From Elusimicrobiota bacterium (lineage in GTDB: Bacteria > Elusimicrobiota > Elusimicrobia > UBA1565 > UBA9628): a DNA stretch of 64,000 nt. The notes below the pieces were generated by a model that was given only the letters and a program-made list of their open reading frames with translations, ran no database searches and had not been told where the DNA came from. Position 1 is the stretch's first letter. Each line of letters starts with the position of its first letter. The DNA lies in assembly GCA_016209035.1 (NCBI GenBank), contig JACQWX010000001.1, forward strand, positions 32,157-96,156, given 5' to 3'. A program made the translations under genes and the position numbers. Of this stretch, positions 8,901 through 16,354 are shown one piece after another.

Positions 8901-9069
8901 CGGCGCGGGCTCGGGGACCCGGCGCACCATGGCCGTGGTCATCATCGGCGGGCAGCTGCTATCGCTCCTCATCACCCTGCTGATGACGCCCGTGACCTAC
9001 TCGCTCATGGACGACCTGCAAGGGTGGCTGCGCTCGAAGTTCTCACCCTCCGAACCCCAAAAGCGATAG
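5986..9069 (+). CDS. RND-family multidrug efflux pump (HAE1/AcrB type)
   Basis: 1027 residues, the usual length for AcrB-type proton/drug antiporters of the inner membrane. It starts at GTG 5986, giving KIVEVCIRRPVFTVMMISA, the typical first helix; GTGA overlaps the adaptor stop. The two-fold arrangement of membrane bundles and large periplasmic porter loops is clear. Proton-relay residues are present: the Asp pair in VGVVIDDAIVVLENVF (helix 4) and Lys in GIVKKNAILQVDY (helix 10). The C-terminal bundle reads AGSGTRRTMAVVIIGG. With the upstream adaptor and TolC it makes a complete tripartite pump. The substrate cannot be inferred. Confidence 0.96.
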   Translation: MKIVEVCIRRPVFTVMMISAIIVLGAFSYPRLGIDLFPNIDFPFILVQTTLKGASPEEVETSITKPIEEAVNTIEGIEDLNSTSFEGFSQLFIKFDLEKNVDVAAQDVRDKISGITRNLPQGTDPPVVAKFDIGSIPVMNIAVYGDMDLIELTHVARKRIKENIETVRGVGAVDVAGGREREIHIVVNPLKLSALGIAIKDVKDAIVQQNIEIPGGRVEEVNKEYVLRTLGRIADVADFNKIAVARRNGVSVRISDVGRVEDTGQEVRSIAFLNGRPCVSLVVRKQSGTNTVALIDGVKARLKEIVPLLPPGVKTKVVGDQSEFIKGSVRTVEEHLILGALLAALMVLLFMGDLRSTLVAAVAIPTSIIGTFTLMEMAGFTLNNMTLLGLTIAVGVVIDDAIVVLENVFRHMEELKKPPAQAALEGTTEIGLAVMATSFSLLVIFIPLAYMEGIVGRFIKSYGLTIAFAVSISLFVAFTLTPAMSAHFLKPHPKRNRLNDISDALNDFLARWYTAALEWAMAHRKTMVAVSVAIMLSTVPLLTLIGKDFLPQDDTSKFTVELKAPEGSSIASMRRLIEQVEKEVRRLPHVLDVLSSVGQSEGHEIRGSNEASILVELEGIGKRALNQDAIIETARRMFAKYTTLRTAVKPVGGFGGGKEGDMDFVIAGPDLGKLKEYADAVAASIRKEKGIVDVDISLSYAKPELRVIIDRDRAHDLGVKVEDIAMSLRTMVGGEEDITKYKDAGDLYQVRLRADQSYRDRVETISALMVPTSPGKVVRLDSVASVAPGMGPTQIDRYSRQRQVTVRANMAGKPVGFAIDKAKAAFRKLGAPPDYRTDLVGRAKELGNMLHGFLMAFLLSFIFIYMVLASQFESFAHPITIMVALPLTVPFALLSLFMVGENLAIFSIMGLFMLVGIVKKNAILQVDYTNTLRTKGMERNLAIIQANQTRLRPILMTTTTLVAGMLPVALGGGAGSGTRRTMAVVIIGGQLLSLLITLLMTPVTYSLMDDLQGWLRSKFSPSEPQKR

Positions 9070-9082
9070 AATAGCCCCGGCC

Positions 9083-10369
9083 GTGGAATCCCGACAACCG
9101 CCGACCTGGCTCCTCGTCTTCACCCGCCGCAAGATGGCCGGGCTCCTGGCCCTCGGCTTCTCGGCGGGCCTGCCCCTTCTGCTGACCAGCAAGACCCTGC
9201 AGGCCTGGATGACCATCGAGGGCGTGGACTTGAAGACCATCGGCTTGTTCAGCCTGGTGGGCCTGCCCTACTCGCTCAAGTTCCTCTGGTCCCCCTTCCT
9301 CGACCGCTACCTGCCGCCCTTCCTCGGCCGCAGGCGAGGGTGGATCGCCCTGGCCCAGGTGGGCTTGGCCCTGGCGATCTTCCTCATGTCCCTCTGCAGC
9401 CCCACGCAGGGCATCGAACGGCTGGCGTTCTTCGCCATCCTGGTAGCCTTCCTGAGCGCGAGCCAGGACATCGCCGTGGACGCCTACCGCGCGGACGTCC
9501 TGGAATCGCGCGAGATGGGGGCGGGCGCCGCCATCTACGTCCTCGGCTATCGTGTCGCCATGCTGGCCGCGGGTTCCGCGGCCCTCATCCTGGCGGACCA
9601 CCTGCCCTGGGCCTGGGTCTACCGGCTGGCGGCGCTCACCATGCTGGCCGTGGTCGCGGCCAGCGCCCTAGCACCGGAGCCCGCCTACCGGGAGCGCCCC
9701 CCCGAGACCCTCTCCGCCGCCGTGATCGAGCCCTTCGCCGACTTCTTCAAAAGGTCGGGCTGGCAGGGCGCCGCGATCCTGGGCTTCATCGTCATCTATA
9801 AGTTCGGCGACTACCTGATCTCGAACATGACGACGCCGTTCCTTCTAAAGACCGGCTTCACCCAGACCGATGTGGGCGCCATCCAGGGAGGCGTCGGGCT
9901 CCTGGCCACCATCGTGGGCGCCCTGGCCGGAGGCGCCATGGTCAACCGCCTGGGCATTAACCGCTCCCTGTGGGTCTTCGGGTTCCTCCAGGCCGCGAGC
10001 AACCTGACCTACTACTCCCTCTCGCTCTTTCCCGCCTACTGGTGGATGGTGGGGACCATCGTGATCGAGAACCTCTGCGGCGGCCTGGTCACGGCCGGGT
10101 TCGTCGCCTTCATGATGTGCCTGTGCAGCCCGCGGTACTCCGCGACCCAGTACGCCCTCCTCACGAGCCTCATGGCCTTGAGCCGCGACATCCTGGTCTC
10201 GCCCGCCGGAGCCATCGCCCAGGCCACGGGCTGGCCGAGCTTCTTCCTCATCACCATCGCGGCGGCCGTGCCCGGCATGGCGCTCATCCCCGTGTTCGCC
10301 CCCTGGAACAAAGACGAGCCCCTGGGCGCCGCCCCGCACGAGGGCGCCGGCCAAGCCGCAAGCTCCTAG
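9083..10369 (+). CDS. ampG: AmpG-like major facilitator transporter
   Basis: 428 residues with about 12 hydrophobic segments. The start follows AmpG/PAT-family permeases closely: LLALGFSAGLPLLLTSKTLQAW, then LVGLPYSLKFLWSPFLDRY and SASQDIAVDAYRADVL. AmpG imports anhydromuropeptides from the periplasm for cell-wall recycling; bacterial relatives can carry other substrates. The GTG start at 9083 is 14 bp after the RND gene, so it may be read through from the efflux operon, although a functional link is not obvious. The C-terminus (EPLGAAPHEGAGQAASS) is a low-complexity tail. It converges on the radical SAM gene with an 18-bp gap and no clear terminator. Confidence 0.88.
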   Translation: MESRQPPTWLLVFTRRKMAGLLALGFSAGLPLLLTSKTLQAWMTIEGVDLKTIGLFSLVGLPYSLKFLWSPFLDRYLPPFLGRRRGWIALAQVGLALAIFLMSLCSPTQGIERLAFFAILVAFLSASQDIAVDAYRADVLESREMGAGAAIYVLGYRVAMLAAGSAALILADHLPWAWVYRLAALTMLAVVAASALAPEPAYRERPPETLSAAVIEPFADFFKRSGWQGAAILGFIVIYKFGDYLISNMTTPFLLKTGFTQTDVGAIQGGVGLLATIVGALAGGAMVNRLGINRSLWVFGFLQAASNLTYYSLSLFPAYWWMVGTIVIENLCGGLVTAGFVAFMMCLCSPRYSATQYALLTSLMALSRDILVSPAGAIAQATGWPSFFLITIAAAVPGMALIPVFAPWNKDEPLGAAPHEGAGQAASS

Positions 10370-10387
10370 CCCGAGGCCGTCGTTCCG

Positions 10388-11749
10388 CTACGCCGGGACG
10401 CAGGCATCTTCCTGGGTGCGGACCCAGTCGAGAGCGCCATCGGTGTAGAACAAGGCGCGAAGCTCGGGTAGGTGCCGGAAACTCCCGGGCGCCATGCAGT
10501 AGCGGTTGCCCTTGCGCGCCAGCCAGCCCTTCTCCTGAGCCGCCTCCAAGACGCGGCTGAAGCGCGGCTTGATGCCCCAGCCGAAGGCTTCGCGGAACCG
10601 CTCCAGGTCCAGGTACCCGAAGCTCAAGGTCCAGAGGATCTGCTTGGCGAGCCGCTCGTCCTCGGGCAAGGAGTAGCAGTCCTCGGCGGGCAGAGCCGAG
10701 CCTTCCTGGACCGCCTTCATCCAGTCCCAGAGCCTCATCGGGGCGAACCACCAGCGGCAGCCCACCATGCTCGATGCGTATTGCCCCACCCCCAGGTAGG
10801 ACAGCCCGTCGAGGAGGCGGCCTTCGAAGTACGCCGACGAGCCCGTCTCCCCCCGGTGGAGCGAGAAGTTCACGGACCCGTAGGGCGCGTGGTAGCCCTT
10901 GGAGGTGAGGAACGTGTAGGCCTCCTCGTAGAGCTTGCCGTAGACCGCCGGCGATGGCGGCCTCGCCCCGGTCATGACGAACCCCCTGCCCTTGCCTCGG
11001 TAGAGGCAGTCATAGGTCGTGATGGAATCTGGCAAGAGCCCCGCGGCCAGCTTCAAGTCCGCGCGCCATTCGGCCAGTCCTTGGCCCGGCAAGCCGAAGA
11101 TGAGGTCGATGTTGATCCGCTCGAACCCGGCGTCCTTGAGATGCTTCAACGCGGACTCCACCTCGAGCCGCTGCTGTTTGCGGTTGATGCGCACCAGGAG
11201 GTCGGCTTCCGCGGTCTGGACCCCGAGCGAGACCCGTCCCACGCCCAGGGAGCGCATCATGGCGAACTTCTCCGGCTCCCTGGAAGCCGTCTCAGGGCCG
11301 GTCTCCACGGAGAGCGGCCTTTTGGCCGAGGAGCGCGCACGCCAGGGGCCAAGCGCCTTCAAGAGCCTGCCCATCTCGGCTTGAGGCAGGAGGGTCGGCG
11401 TTCCGCCCCCGATGTCGATGCCGTAGACCTTGCTCGACGCGGGCACGGTGTCGGCCAGGAGCCCAAGCTGGCGGATCAGCGTGTCCACATAGCCGGCGAA
11501 GAGCCCGGTGTCGCGCCTGGTGTCGATGGGGAAGTTGCAGTACAGGCACCTGGCCCGGCAGAAGGGGACGTGCAGGTAGAGCCCGAACTCCGAGAGGGAA
11601 GAGAGCCCGCCCTTGGAGGACAGGAAGTCCGCGATGTCGGCCGGAGCGCTCCTGAAGCTCTTTTGGAAATACTCCCTGCCGGGCGGGTACTGGATGGTGA
11701 AGGCGTGGGGCTTGTCGTGGGCGACGGCAAGACGCTGAATGAGGCTCAC
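10388..11749 (-). CDS. HemW-like radical SAM protein (coproporphyrinogen III oxidase family)
   Basis: 453 residues. A CxxxCxxC cluster motif (VPFCRARCLYCNFPI, about 62-76) binds the [4Fe-4S] that cleaves S-adenosylmethionine. It is followed by GIDIGGGTPTLL and GVGRVSLGVQT, typical of HemW/HemN relatives, and a C-terminal winged-helix-like segment (SFGYLDLERFREAFG). About 55 extra residues precede the core. HemW-type proteins are mostly haem chaperones rather than true oxidases, so no oxidase activity is claimed. It begins 7 bp after the tRNA-Ala gene on the same strand and may be transcribed from the tRNA promoter. Confidence 0.85.
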   Translation of the reverse strand: MSLIQRLAVAHDKPHAFTIQYPPGREYFQKSFRSAPADIADFLSSKGGLSSLSEFGLYLHVPFCRARCLYCNFPIDTRRDTGLFAGYVDTLIRQLGLLADTVPASSKVYGIDIGGGTPTLLPQAEMGRLLKALGPWRARSSAKRPLSVETGPETASREPEKFAMMRSLGVGRVSLGVQTAEADLLVRINRKQQRLEVESALKHLKDAGFERINIDLIFGLPGQGLAEWRADLKLAAGLLPDSITTYDCLYRGKGRGFVMTGARPPSPAVYGKLYEEAYTFLTSKGYHAPYGSVNFSLHRGETGSSAYFEGRLLDGLSYLGVGQYASSMVGCRWWFAPMRLWDWMKAVQEGSALPAEDCYSLPEDERLAKQILWTLSFGYLDLERFREAFGWGIKPRFSRVLEAAQEKGWLARKGNRYCMAPGSFRHLPELRALFYTDGALDWVRTQEDACVPA

Positions 11750-11756
11750 AAAGCGG

Positions 11757-11829
11757 TGGACCTAATCGGGATCGAACCGATGACCTCCTGCATGCCATGC
11801 AGGCGCTCTCCCAGCTGAGCTATAGGCCC
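11757..11829 (-). tRNA. tRNA-Ala (anticodon GGC)
   Basis: A 73-nt cloverleaf reads on the minus strand. The acceptor GGGCCTA pairs with TAGGTCC and includes the G3-U70 pair that marks alanine tRNAs. D arm GCTC/GAGC, anticodon stem CCTGC/GCAGG with loop ATGGCAT (anticodon GGC) and T loop TTCGATC are present. CCA is not encoded (CCG follows). Confidence 0.96.
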
Positions 11830-11840
11830 TATACGCTGAC

Positions 11841-11849
11841 ATTATAGCA
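11841..11849 (-). promoter_or_regulatory. Extended -10 (TGCTATAAT) of the tRNA-Ala promoter
   Basis: TGCTATAAT on the minus strand lies 11 bp before the tRNA 5' end, as expected for a start of transcription a few bases before the mature tRNA. It is a near-perfect extended -10 box and matches the motif seen before gap and ileS. Confidence 0.65.
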
Positions 11850-11859
11850 GTTTTTCCGT

Positions 11860-13252
11860 TCAGCGGTTTCGGACGGAACCTTTGAGCGGCTCCTCCCGGA
11901 GGGCATTCTCGACGGCCAAGGCCAGGGGCACAGGGACGGCGATCCCTCTCCTCCTGGCAGATCCCAAGTAGCGCGCGGCTCGGGCCGGGTTCCCGGCCCT
12001 GAGGTGATGGACGGCCAGGTTTGCATAGGCGTCGGCGTAGTCAGGGCGAAGCTCAATCGTCCGCTCCCAGAGCCGGAGCGCCTCCTGGACGCGTCCGGTC
12101 CGGTAGTAAAGCAGGCCCAGGTTGAAATGGGCGTGGTCGTAGAGCGGGTTGAACGAGAGTTCGGCCTTGATCTCCCTTTCGGCCTCGCGCCACCGGCCCT
12201 CGGCCAAGTCCTCCCTGCCGGCCAGGAAGTACATGGCCCCAAGATTGTTGCGGGCGAACGCCGACTGGGGGGAGTCCCGCACGGCCCTCTCCCAGAAGGT
12301 GATCCGGTTACGGTAGTGCCCGGTCAACTCGAAAGAGAGCCCCGCGCACAGAAGGAGCAGGGCAAAGCCGGTCCCTGCTATCGTCTCCCTGGACAGGCCC
12401 AGGGCCTTGGGCCAGTCCACCGAGCCCAGGAGGATGCCCAGGCCGAGCGAAGCCGTATAGCACCGTATCTCGATGATGTCCAGGCTCCCGGCCGGGTCGT
12501 TGGGCTTGACGAGAACCGGTAGGAAGAGGAGCGCGAACCACACCGTCCCGAACCAGGCTATCCGCGGCTCCCGAAATCCGCGCAGAGCGAGGAAACCGGC
12601 CACGAGGGCCAGGGAGACCGCGGGGAAAAGGGCGGCGTTTTCCCTTGTGAGAAGCGCGAGTGTCCACAAGCCGAGATGCGCCCACCAATGCGCGGGTCGG
12701 GTCGTTTCCACAAATCTCACGAAGGCCAGGAAGGAGGGGACGAGGATGACGAGGAGCAGGGTCTCGTTGCGGCCGGCAAGCCAGACCGTGGCCTGGGAAA
12801 AACCGGGATGGAGGAGCATGATAAGAGCGAAGAAAAGAGACCATCCCGGCGTTGAGCCGAGGCGGCCGAGGAGCCTGTGAGCGAGCAGGGCCGAGGCCAA
12901 GTGGAGGATGAGGTTGGTCAGGCGGTAGGGAAAGGGTCTTACCCCCCCAGAGGGTATCCAGCGCGAAAGAAACGGTCAAGAGGGGCCGGTAGTAGAACTC
13001 CCCGCCGGCGGCTCGGAAGACGTCCTCGCGGAAGGCCTCTAGGACGTAGGAACGGTCCGTCAAGAGATGGGCGCGGTCCAGGATCAACGCATTGTCGTCG
13101 AAGTAATTGAACCCGAACCACAGGCTTCGGCCGTAGACGAGCAACCCGATCCCGAGGATGCAGAGGGAAGGCCACGGGCCGCGGAGGAACCATGGGACCT
13201 CTTCCGCGGCCTGGGCTTGCGGGGCGACCCGGCGGGACGCAGGCCGCTTCAT
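11860..13252 (-). pseudogene. TMTC-like TPR glycosyltransferase (GT-C fold), broken by a frameshift in a G7 tract
   Basis: The N-terminal part is read from ATG 13252 (WFGFNYFDDNALILDRAH, first outer loop of GT-C mannosyltransferases). The rest is in the next frame to 11860: many membrane helices (LGLWTLALLTREN), then TPR repeats (NNLGAMYFLAGREDLAEG, HFNLGLLYYRTGRVQEALRL). The switch falls at a run of seven G (plus-strand C7 at 12942-12948). The intact paralogue at 13565-15367 reads LWG then HSFGGFHLLSILAHL; here six G would give LWG then VRPFPYRLTNLILHL in frame. With one G removed the gene is 464 codons. TMTC-like proteins are predicted O-mannosyltransferases of the cell envelope. The shift may be real decay, slippage-based phase variation or a sequencing error. 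Confidence 0.8.
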
Positions 13253-13512
13253 CTGGGAGGAGTCTGCGCAGGCTCCCTGCGCAGGATCGTGTACGGGCCG
13301 AAGAGCCGGAAGAGAGCCGCCAGGAGGTGATACTGGCCGGGAGGGTAGGGGGTCCAGAAGTCTCGGTACGGTCTCTCACCGTCAAGCACGCGCGCGGCGC
13401 CGGAGATCATCACGCCCTCGTCGAGGACGTTGAGCCAGTTGTCATGCCCGGGAAGAACATAGATGAGAGTCGCGAGGGCCCCAGCCGCGCAGAGCGTCCG
13501 GCCGAACCTCAC
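13249..13512 (-). pseudogene. Truncated N-terminal fragment of a GT39/ArnT-like membrane glycosyltransferase
   Basis: 87 codons from GTG 13512. After one hydrophobic helix it has NVLDEGVMISGAARVLDGE and YRDFWTPYPPGQYHLLA, the first outer loop of GT-C lipid-linked sugar transferases (Asp-Glu pair, Tyr-Arg-Asp-Phe, Pro-Pro-Gly). Such proteins normally run to about 450-600 residues with 10 or more helices, so this is only the first segment. The last residues lie in a 9-bp palindrome (CTGCGCAGG, loop ctc, at 13264-13284). Its stop overlaps the ATG of the next gene by 4 bp. It looks like a deletion remnant whose coupling to the next gene is kept. Confidence 0.65.
13264..13284. repeat. Perfect 9-bp palindrome at the truncation point of a GT fragment
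   Basis: CTGCGCAGG, loop ctc, CCTGCGCAG. It sits a few codons before the stop of the 87-codon GT39-like fragment, so it may mark the deletion or insertion event that truncated the gene. Confidence 0.6.
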
Positions 13513-13562
13513 ACGACGAACCCCATCTTCTCGAGCTTGGCGACCGTGCAGGAGGCGCGCAT
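13509..13562 (-). pseudogene. 3' remnant of a second Mut7-C RNase-like gene
   Basis: The minus-strand frame ends in SCTVAKLEKMGFVV and a stop that overlaps the GTG of the next gene. The intact Mut7-C gene at 15364-15840 ends in [14 protein letters not shown], with its stop overlapping the GTG of its downstream glycosyltransferase in the same way. Nothing else of the gene is left. It marks an old duplication of the Mut7-C/glycosyltransferase gene pair. Confidence 0.55.
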
Positions 13563-13564
13563 CC

Positions 13565-15367
13565 TCAAGGGTTTAACCGAACTGCAGGCAGGGGGTCGGG
13601 CACGGCCATGCCCCCGGCGCGCATCCGGTCCAGGACGGAGACCGCCTCTTTCTCGCGGCCCTGGCTGTAGTAGAGCGCGGCCAGGCTCACGTAGGCGTCG
13701 TGGTGGTCGGGGTTGAGCGAGAGGACCTTGGTCCAGAGCGCTTCGGTCTCCTTCATCTTCTCCTGCCTCATATAGAGGACCCCGAGGTTGTACATGGCGT
13801 TCACATAAGTCGGATGATACTTCAGCTCGAGGAGCAACTCCTTCTCGGCTTCCTCGATCCGGCCCCTCCTCAGCAGGACTAGGCCCAGGTTATTGTGCAC
13901 CATGGGCTCGGTGGGGTTCAAGGCCATGGCCGCCAGTAACTCCTTCTCCGCTCCGTTGAGGTCGCCCTCCAGGAAGTACATGGCGCCGAGGTTCCTGCGC
14001 GCCAGCGGCAGGCTCGGAGAAGCCGCGGCGGCCCTCGTCCAGAAGGAGATGCGGTCGCCGTAGCTGCGGGAGTAGGAGAAGGCCACGGTTCCATGGACCA
14101 GCAGGAACAAAGCCCCTACCTTGGGCGCCCAGCCGCTCCAGGACGACAACCCCCGGCTGAAGTTCGTCTCCAGCAGGACCAGGAAGAAACCCACGATGGG
14201 CGCGTAGAGCCTCTTCTCAGCCACGACCCCGGCCATGGTCGTGGACTGCAGGACCATGGAGGGCGCCAAGAAGGCCACGAACCAGACCGCGCCGAAAGCG
14301 GCCCGCTTCCACTCCAGGGGCCGCGACGGCATGAGAGCGACGGCCACGAGGCCCAGGCTAGCTATGCCCCAGCCCATCGCGGTGTCCCGCATGAAGGGCA
14401 GGCCCGAGAGGTTGAAGGGGAAGACGATCTTGCCGCACAGCTGGACCATGCCCGGCAGGTTCGCCCAGAAGGACTGGGCAGCTTGCAGGGCGCCGACGCT
14501 CACGGGGTGGGGGAGCGCCGCGCGGCGCAGGAAGAACCAGACCAGGAAGACGCCGAGCCACCCGGCTGAGAGCGCTCCCAGCCGGGGCCAAGGCCGCTCC
14601 CCCCTCTCGACGAGGATGAGGTAGGCCAGGCAGACCGGGGCGAGGACCACGGCGGTCTCCTTGCTGAAGAGCGCCAGGGCCCAGCACGCCAGATGGAGCG
14701 CCCCGGCCCGCCAACTCCCCTCCTGAGGGCGGCCGGGACGCTCGGCCTCCGGCCTTGACCGCGCCCCGGCCCGCCAGGCCCCTTGGGCCAGGCCCCCGCC
14801 GCGCAGGAAGACGATGAAGGCGTTCATCGAGGCCAGGACGAACATGCCCATGAGAGTGTCGTCGCGGGTGGGCACGTGCACGATGTTCTGGGTGAGCGCG
14901 GGACTGACCGCGAACGCGACGGCGAAGAAAAGGGCGCAGCGCTCGGGAGACCCAAGCCTGCGCAGGAGCGAGAGCAGAAGGCAGGAGGCGGCCAGATGCG
15001 CGAGGATGCTCAAGAGATGGAAGCCGCCGAACGAGTGGCCCCACAGATGCGCGTCGACGACCAGGGACACGGTGAACAAGGGCCGGTAATAGGTGTCGCC
15101 CTCGTGCGCCACGTGGAAGACGCCCTGGCGGAAGGCGTCGATGACGCTTGACCACCGTCTGAGGAAATGGAGGTTGTCCGCGATCAGGACTTGGTCGTCG
15201 AGATAGGTCAGCCCGAAGGAAAGAGCCTGGAAGTAGAGGGCCAAGCCCACCGCCGCCACCGCCGCGTAGGGCCGCCACCACGCAGCGGCCGGGACGCGGT
15301 CCAGGCCGGAGGCCGAGCGTCCCGGAAGCCATCTGGAAGGGCGTTGGCTGTCCGGGACCGGCTTCAC
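13565..15367 (-). CDS. TMTC-like membrane protein: GT-C glycosyltransferase plus C-terminal TPR repeats
   Basis: 600 residues. The first outer loop carries FGLTYLDDQVLIADNL (Asp-Asp, the GT-C catalytic position). About ten hydrophobic helices follow up to about residue 425. Then come at least four TPRs (ARRNLGAMYFLEGDLNGAEK, HNNLGLVLLRRGRIEEAEKE, MYNLGVLYMRQEKMKETEAL, YVSLAALYYSQGREKEAVSV). The layout matches TMTC proteins, predicted O-mannosyltransferases acting outside the cytoplasmic membrane. The GTG start overlaps the stop of the Mut7-C gene by 4 bp. Two copies of a structured repeat lie inside the gene, one of them as a 63-bp in-frame insertion (14714-14776). It is a paralogue of the frameshifted gene at 11860-13252. 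Confidence 0.85.
   Translation of the reverse strand: MKPVPDSQRPSRWLPGRSASGLDRVPAAAWWRPYAAVAAVGLALYFQALSFGLTYLDDQVLIADNLHFLRRWSSVIDAFRQGVFHVAHEGDTYYRPLFTVSLVVDAHLWGHSFGGFHLLSILAHLAASCLLLSLLRRLGSPERCALFFAVAFAVSPALTQNIVHVPTRDDTLMGMFVLASMNAFIVFLRGGGLAQGAWRAGARSRPEAERPGRPQEGSWRAGALHLACWALALFSKETAVVLAPVCLAYLILVERGERPWPRLGALSAGWLGVFLVWFFLRRAALPHPVSVGALQAAQSFWANLPGMVQLCGKIVFPFNLSGLPFMRDTAMGWGIASLGLVAVALMPSRPLEWKRAAFGAVWFVAFLAPSMVLQSTTMAGVVAEKRLYAPIVGFFLVLLETNFSRGLSSWSGWAPKVGALFLLVHGTVAFSYSRSYGDRISFWTRAAAASPSLPLARRNLGAMYFLEGDLNGAEKELLAAMALNPTEPMVHNNLGLVLLRRGRIEEAEKELLLELKYHPTYVNAMYNLGVLYMRQEKMKETEALWTKVLSLNPDHHDAYVSLAALYYSQGREKEAVSVLDRMRAGGMAVPDPLPAVRLNP
14698..14776. repeat. Coding palindromic repeat, copy A, with flanking 16-bp direct repeats
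   Basis: The core GGCCGGGACGC (14731-14741) pairs with GCGCCCCGGCC (14761-14771) around an inner GGCC-tcc-GGCC hairpin. Identical 16-bp direct repeats GCGCCCCGGCCCGCCA lie at 14698-14713 and 14761-14776. One repeat plus the insert equals 63 bp, exactly 21 codons, so the reading frame of the glycosyltransferase is kept. Over 41 bp (14725-14765) it differs from copy B (37695-37735) at two positions. Confidence 0.8.
15289..15325. repeat. Coding palindromic repeat, copy C (inverted orientation)
   Basis: A perfect 9-bp stem CCGGGACGC (15289-15297) / GCGTCCCGG (15317-15325), with the same inner loop as copies A and B but in the opposite orientation. It lies in codons of the N-terminal cytoplasmic tail of the 600-residue TMTC-like protein. 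Confidence 0.75.
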
Positions 15368-15840
15368 CCGAAGATCCCCATCCTCTCGAGCTTCGCCACC
15401 GTGTTGGCCGTATGGGTCCCGTTCCAGTAGAGCTTCCCGCAGCCAGGGCAGCGGAAGAAGGCGGTGTCCAGCTCAGCCACCAGCGGGGGCACCCTGGGCA
15501 GGGCATCCTCCCTGGAAAGCGTCTGGAGCTCGACGTTGCAGACGGTGCAGCGGGAGAAGAGCCGGCCGCGGTCGGCCTTCAGGGCCAGGGAAGCGAGGAC
15601 GAACTTTAGCTGGTCCTCGAAGCCGGCCGGCGTTACCACGACCTTGGTCAACCCCCGCACCTCGGGGATGTTGGCGTCGCGGGTCAGGAAGACCCGGCCC
15701 TCGGCCTGCGCCATCTCCAGAAGGGCGCAGTCGCTCTCGCCTTTGCGCCCCACGCAGCGCGAATCGAACCCGAGCAGGACCAGCCACTTGGAGAGCCGGC
15801 CCAGCATGCTGTCGGCGAGGAACTTCACAGGAGGAGTCAT
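15364..15840 (-). CDS. Mut7-C RNase domain protein (PIN-like) with zinc ribbon
   Basis: 158 residues from ATG 15840; an upstream in-frame ATG would overlap tRNA-Leu and is rejected. The N-terminal half has the Mut7-C pattern: [20 protein letters not shown], then VFLTRDANI (acidic residues of the PIN-like fold). The C-terminal half has two Cys pairs (CTVCNVE and [13 protein letters not shown]), a zinc ribbon typical of this family. It is predicted to be an RNase, but no substrate is known for bacterial members. Its stop overlaps the next gene (GTGA). Confidence 0.88.
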   Translation of the reverse strand: MTPPVKFLADSMLGRLSKWLVLLGFDSRCVGRKGESDCALLEMAQAEGRVFLTRDANIPEVRGLTKVVVTPAGFEDQLKFVLASLALKADRGRLFSRCTVCNVELQTLSREDALPRVPPLVAELDTAFFRCPGCGKLYWNGTHTANTVAKLERMGIFG

Positions 15841-15846
15841 GGGATG

Positions 15847-15927
15847 TGCGCGGGGGGGGACTTGAACCCCCACGGGTTTCCCCATACGCCCCTCAAACGT
15901 ACGCGTCTGCCAGTTCCGCCACCCGCG
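15847..15927 (-). tRNA. tRNA-Leu (anticodon GAG)
   Basis: An 81-nt class II tRNA on the minus strand. The acceptor GCGCGGG pairs with CCCGCGC; the anticodon stem TACGT/GCGTA holds loop TTGAGGG (anticodon GAG). A short variable arm (TGGGGAAACCC) and T loop TTCAAGT follow. CCA is not encoded. Confidence 0.94.
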
Positions 15928-15936
15928 CTTGGAATC

Positions 15937-16326
15937 TTATGGAGCCTTCGCCGCCTTTCCTTTCGGGGCCTTCCCAGGAGGCGCCTGGACCGGCTGACCC
16001 TCGGAGGTCTGCGCAGCCGCCGCAGGAGTCGCGGGGGCCGCGGGCGATTGGATGGGGGCCGGCCGCAACGGAACCCGCGAGGTCACGCTCGTCAGGGACG
16101 ACCGGGTCGTCAGCAGGGTCAGGAAGAGGGATGTCAATGCGAAGAGGCCGGCAAGGACGCCCGTGAACTTCTTGATGAAGGTGGTGCCGGAGGGGGTGTT
16201 GATCAGGTCCCCCCCGCCCCCGAAGACCATGAGGCCCGCGCCCCTGCCGCCCTGGATCAACACGGTCAGGATGAGCACGACGCAGACGACGACATGGATG
16301 ACGATCAGGATTTTATAGACGATCAT
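15937..16326 (-). CDS. secG: Preprotein translocase subunit SecG
   Basis: 129 residues. SecG is the small two-helix subunit that assists SecYE/SecA protein export. The first helix ([23 protein letters not shown]) is followed by the family motif [14 protein letters not shown] and the second helix ([16 protein letters not shown]). The Ala/Pro/Lys-rich tail (about 75-129) is longer than usual and probably cytoplasmic. The order gap, pgk, secG is common in bacteria, usually with tpiA between pgk and secG; here tpiA is absent. It has its own promoter (16345-16353). Confidence 0.95.
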   Translation of the reverse strand: MIVYKILIVIHVVVCVVLILTVLIQGGRGAGLMVFGGGGDLINTPSGTTFIKKFTGVLAGLFALTSLFLTLLTTRSSLTSVTSRVPLRPAPIQSPAAPATPAAAAQTSEGQPVQAPPGKAPKGKAAKAP

Positions 16327-16344
16327 AGAGTGGGGTCAGGCCCC

Positions 16345-16353
16345 ATTATATCA
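16345..16353 (-). promoter_or_regulatory. Extended -10 (TGATATAAT) of secG
   Basis: TGATATAAT on the minus strand lies in the 28-bp gap between pgk and secG, with its -10 hexamer 18 bp before the secG ATG. A GGGG-cctga-CCCC hairpin lies between them and may act on the leader. Confidence 0.6.
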
Positions 16354-16354
16354 G

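Noticed and set aside
10370-10387. Bidirectional terminator between ampG and the radical SAM gene
   Set aside because: The 18-bp gap has no stable hairpin with a T-run.
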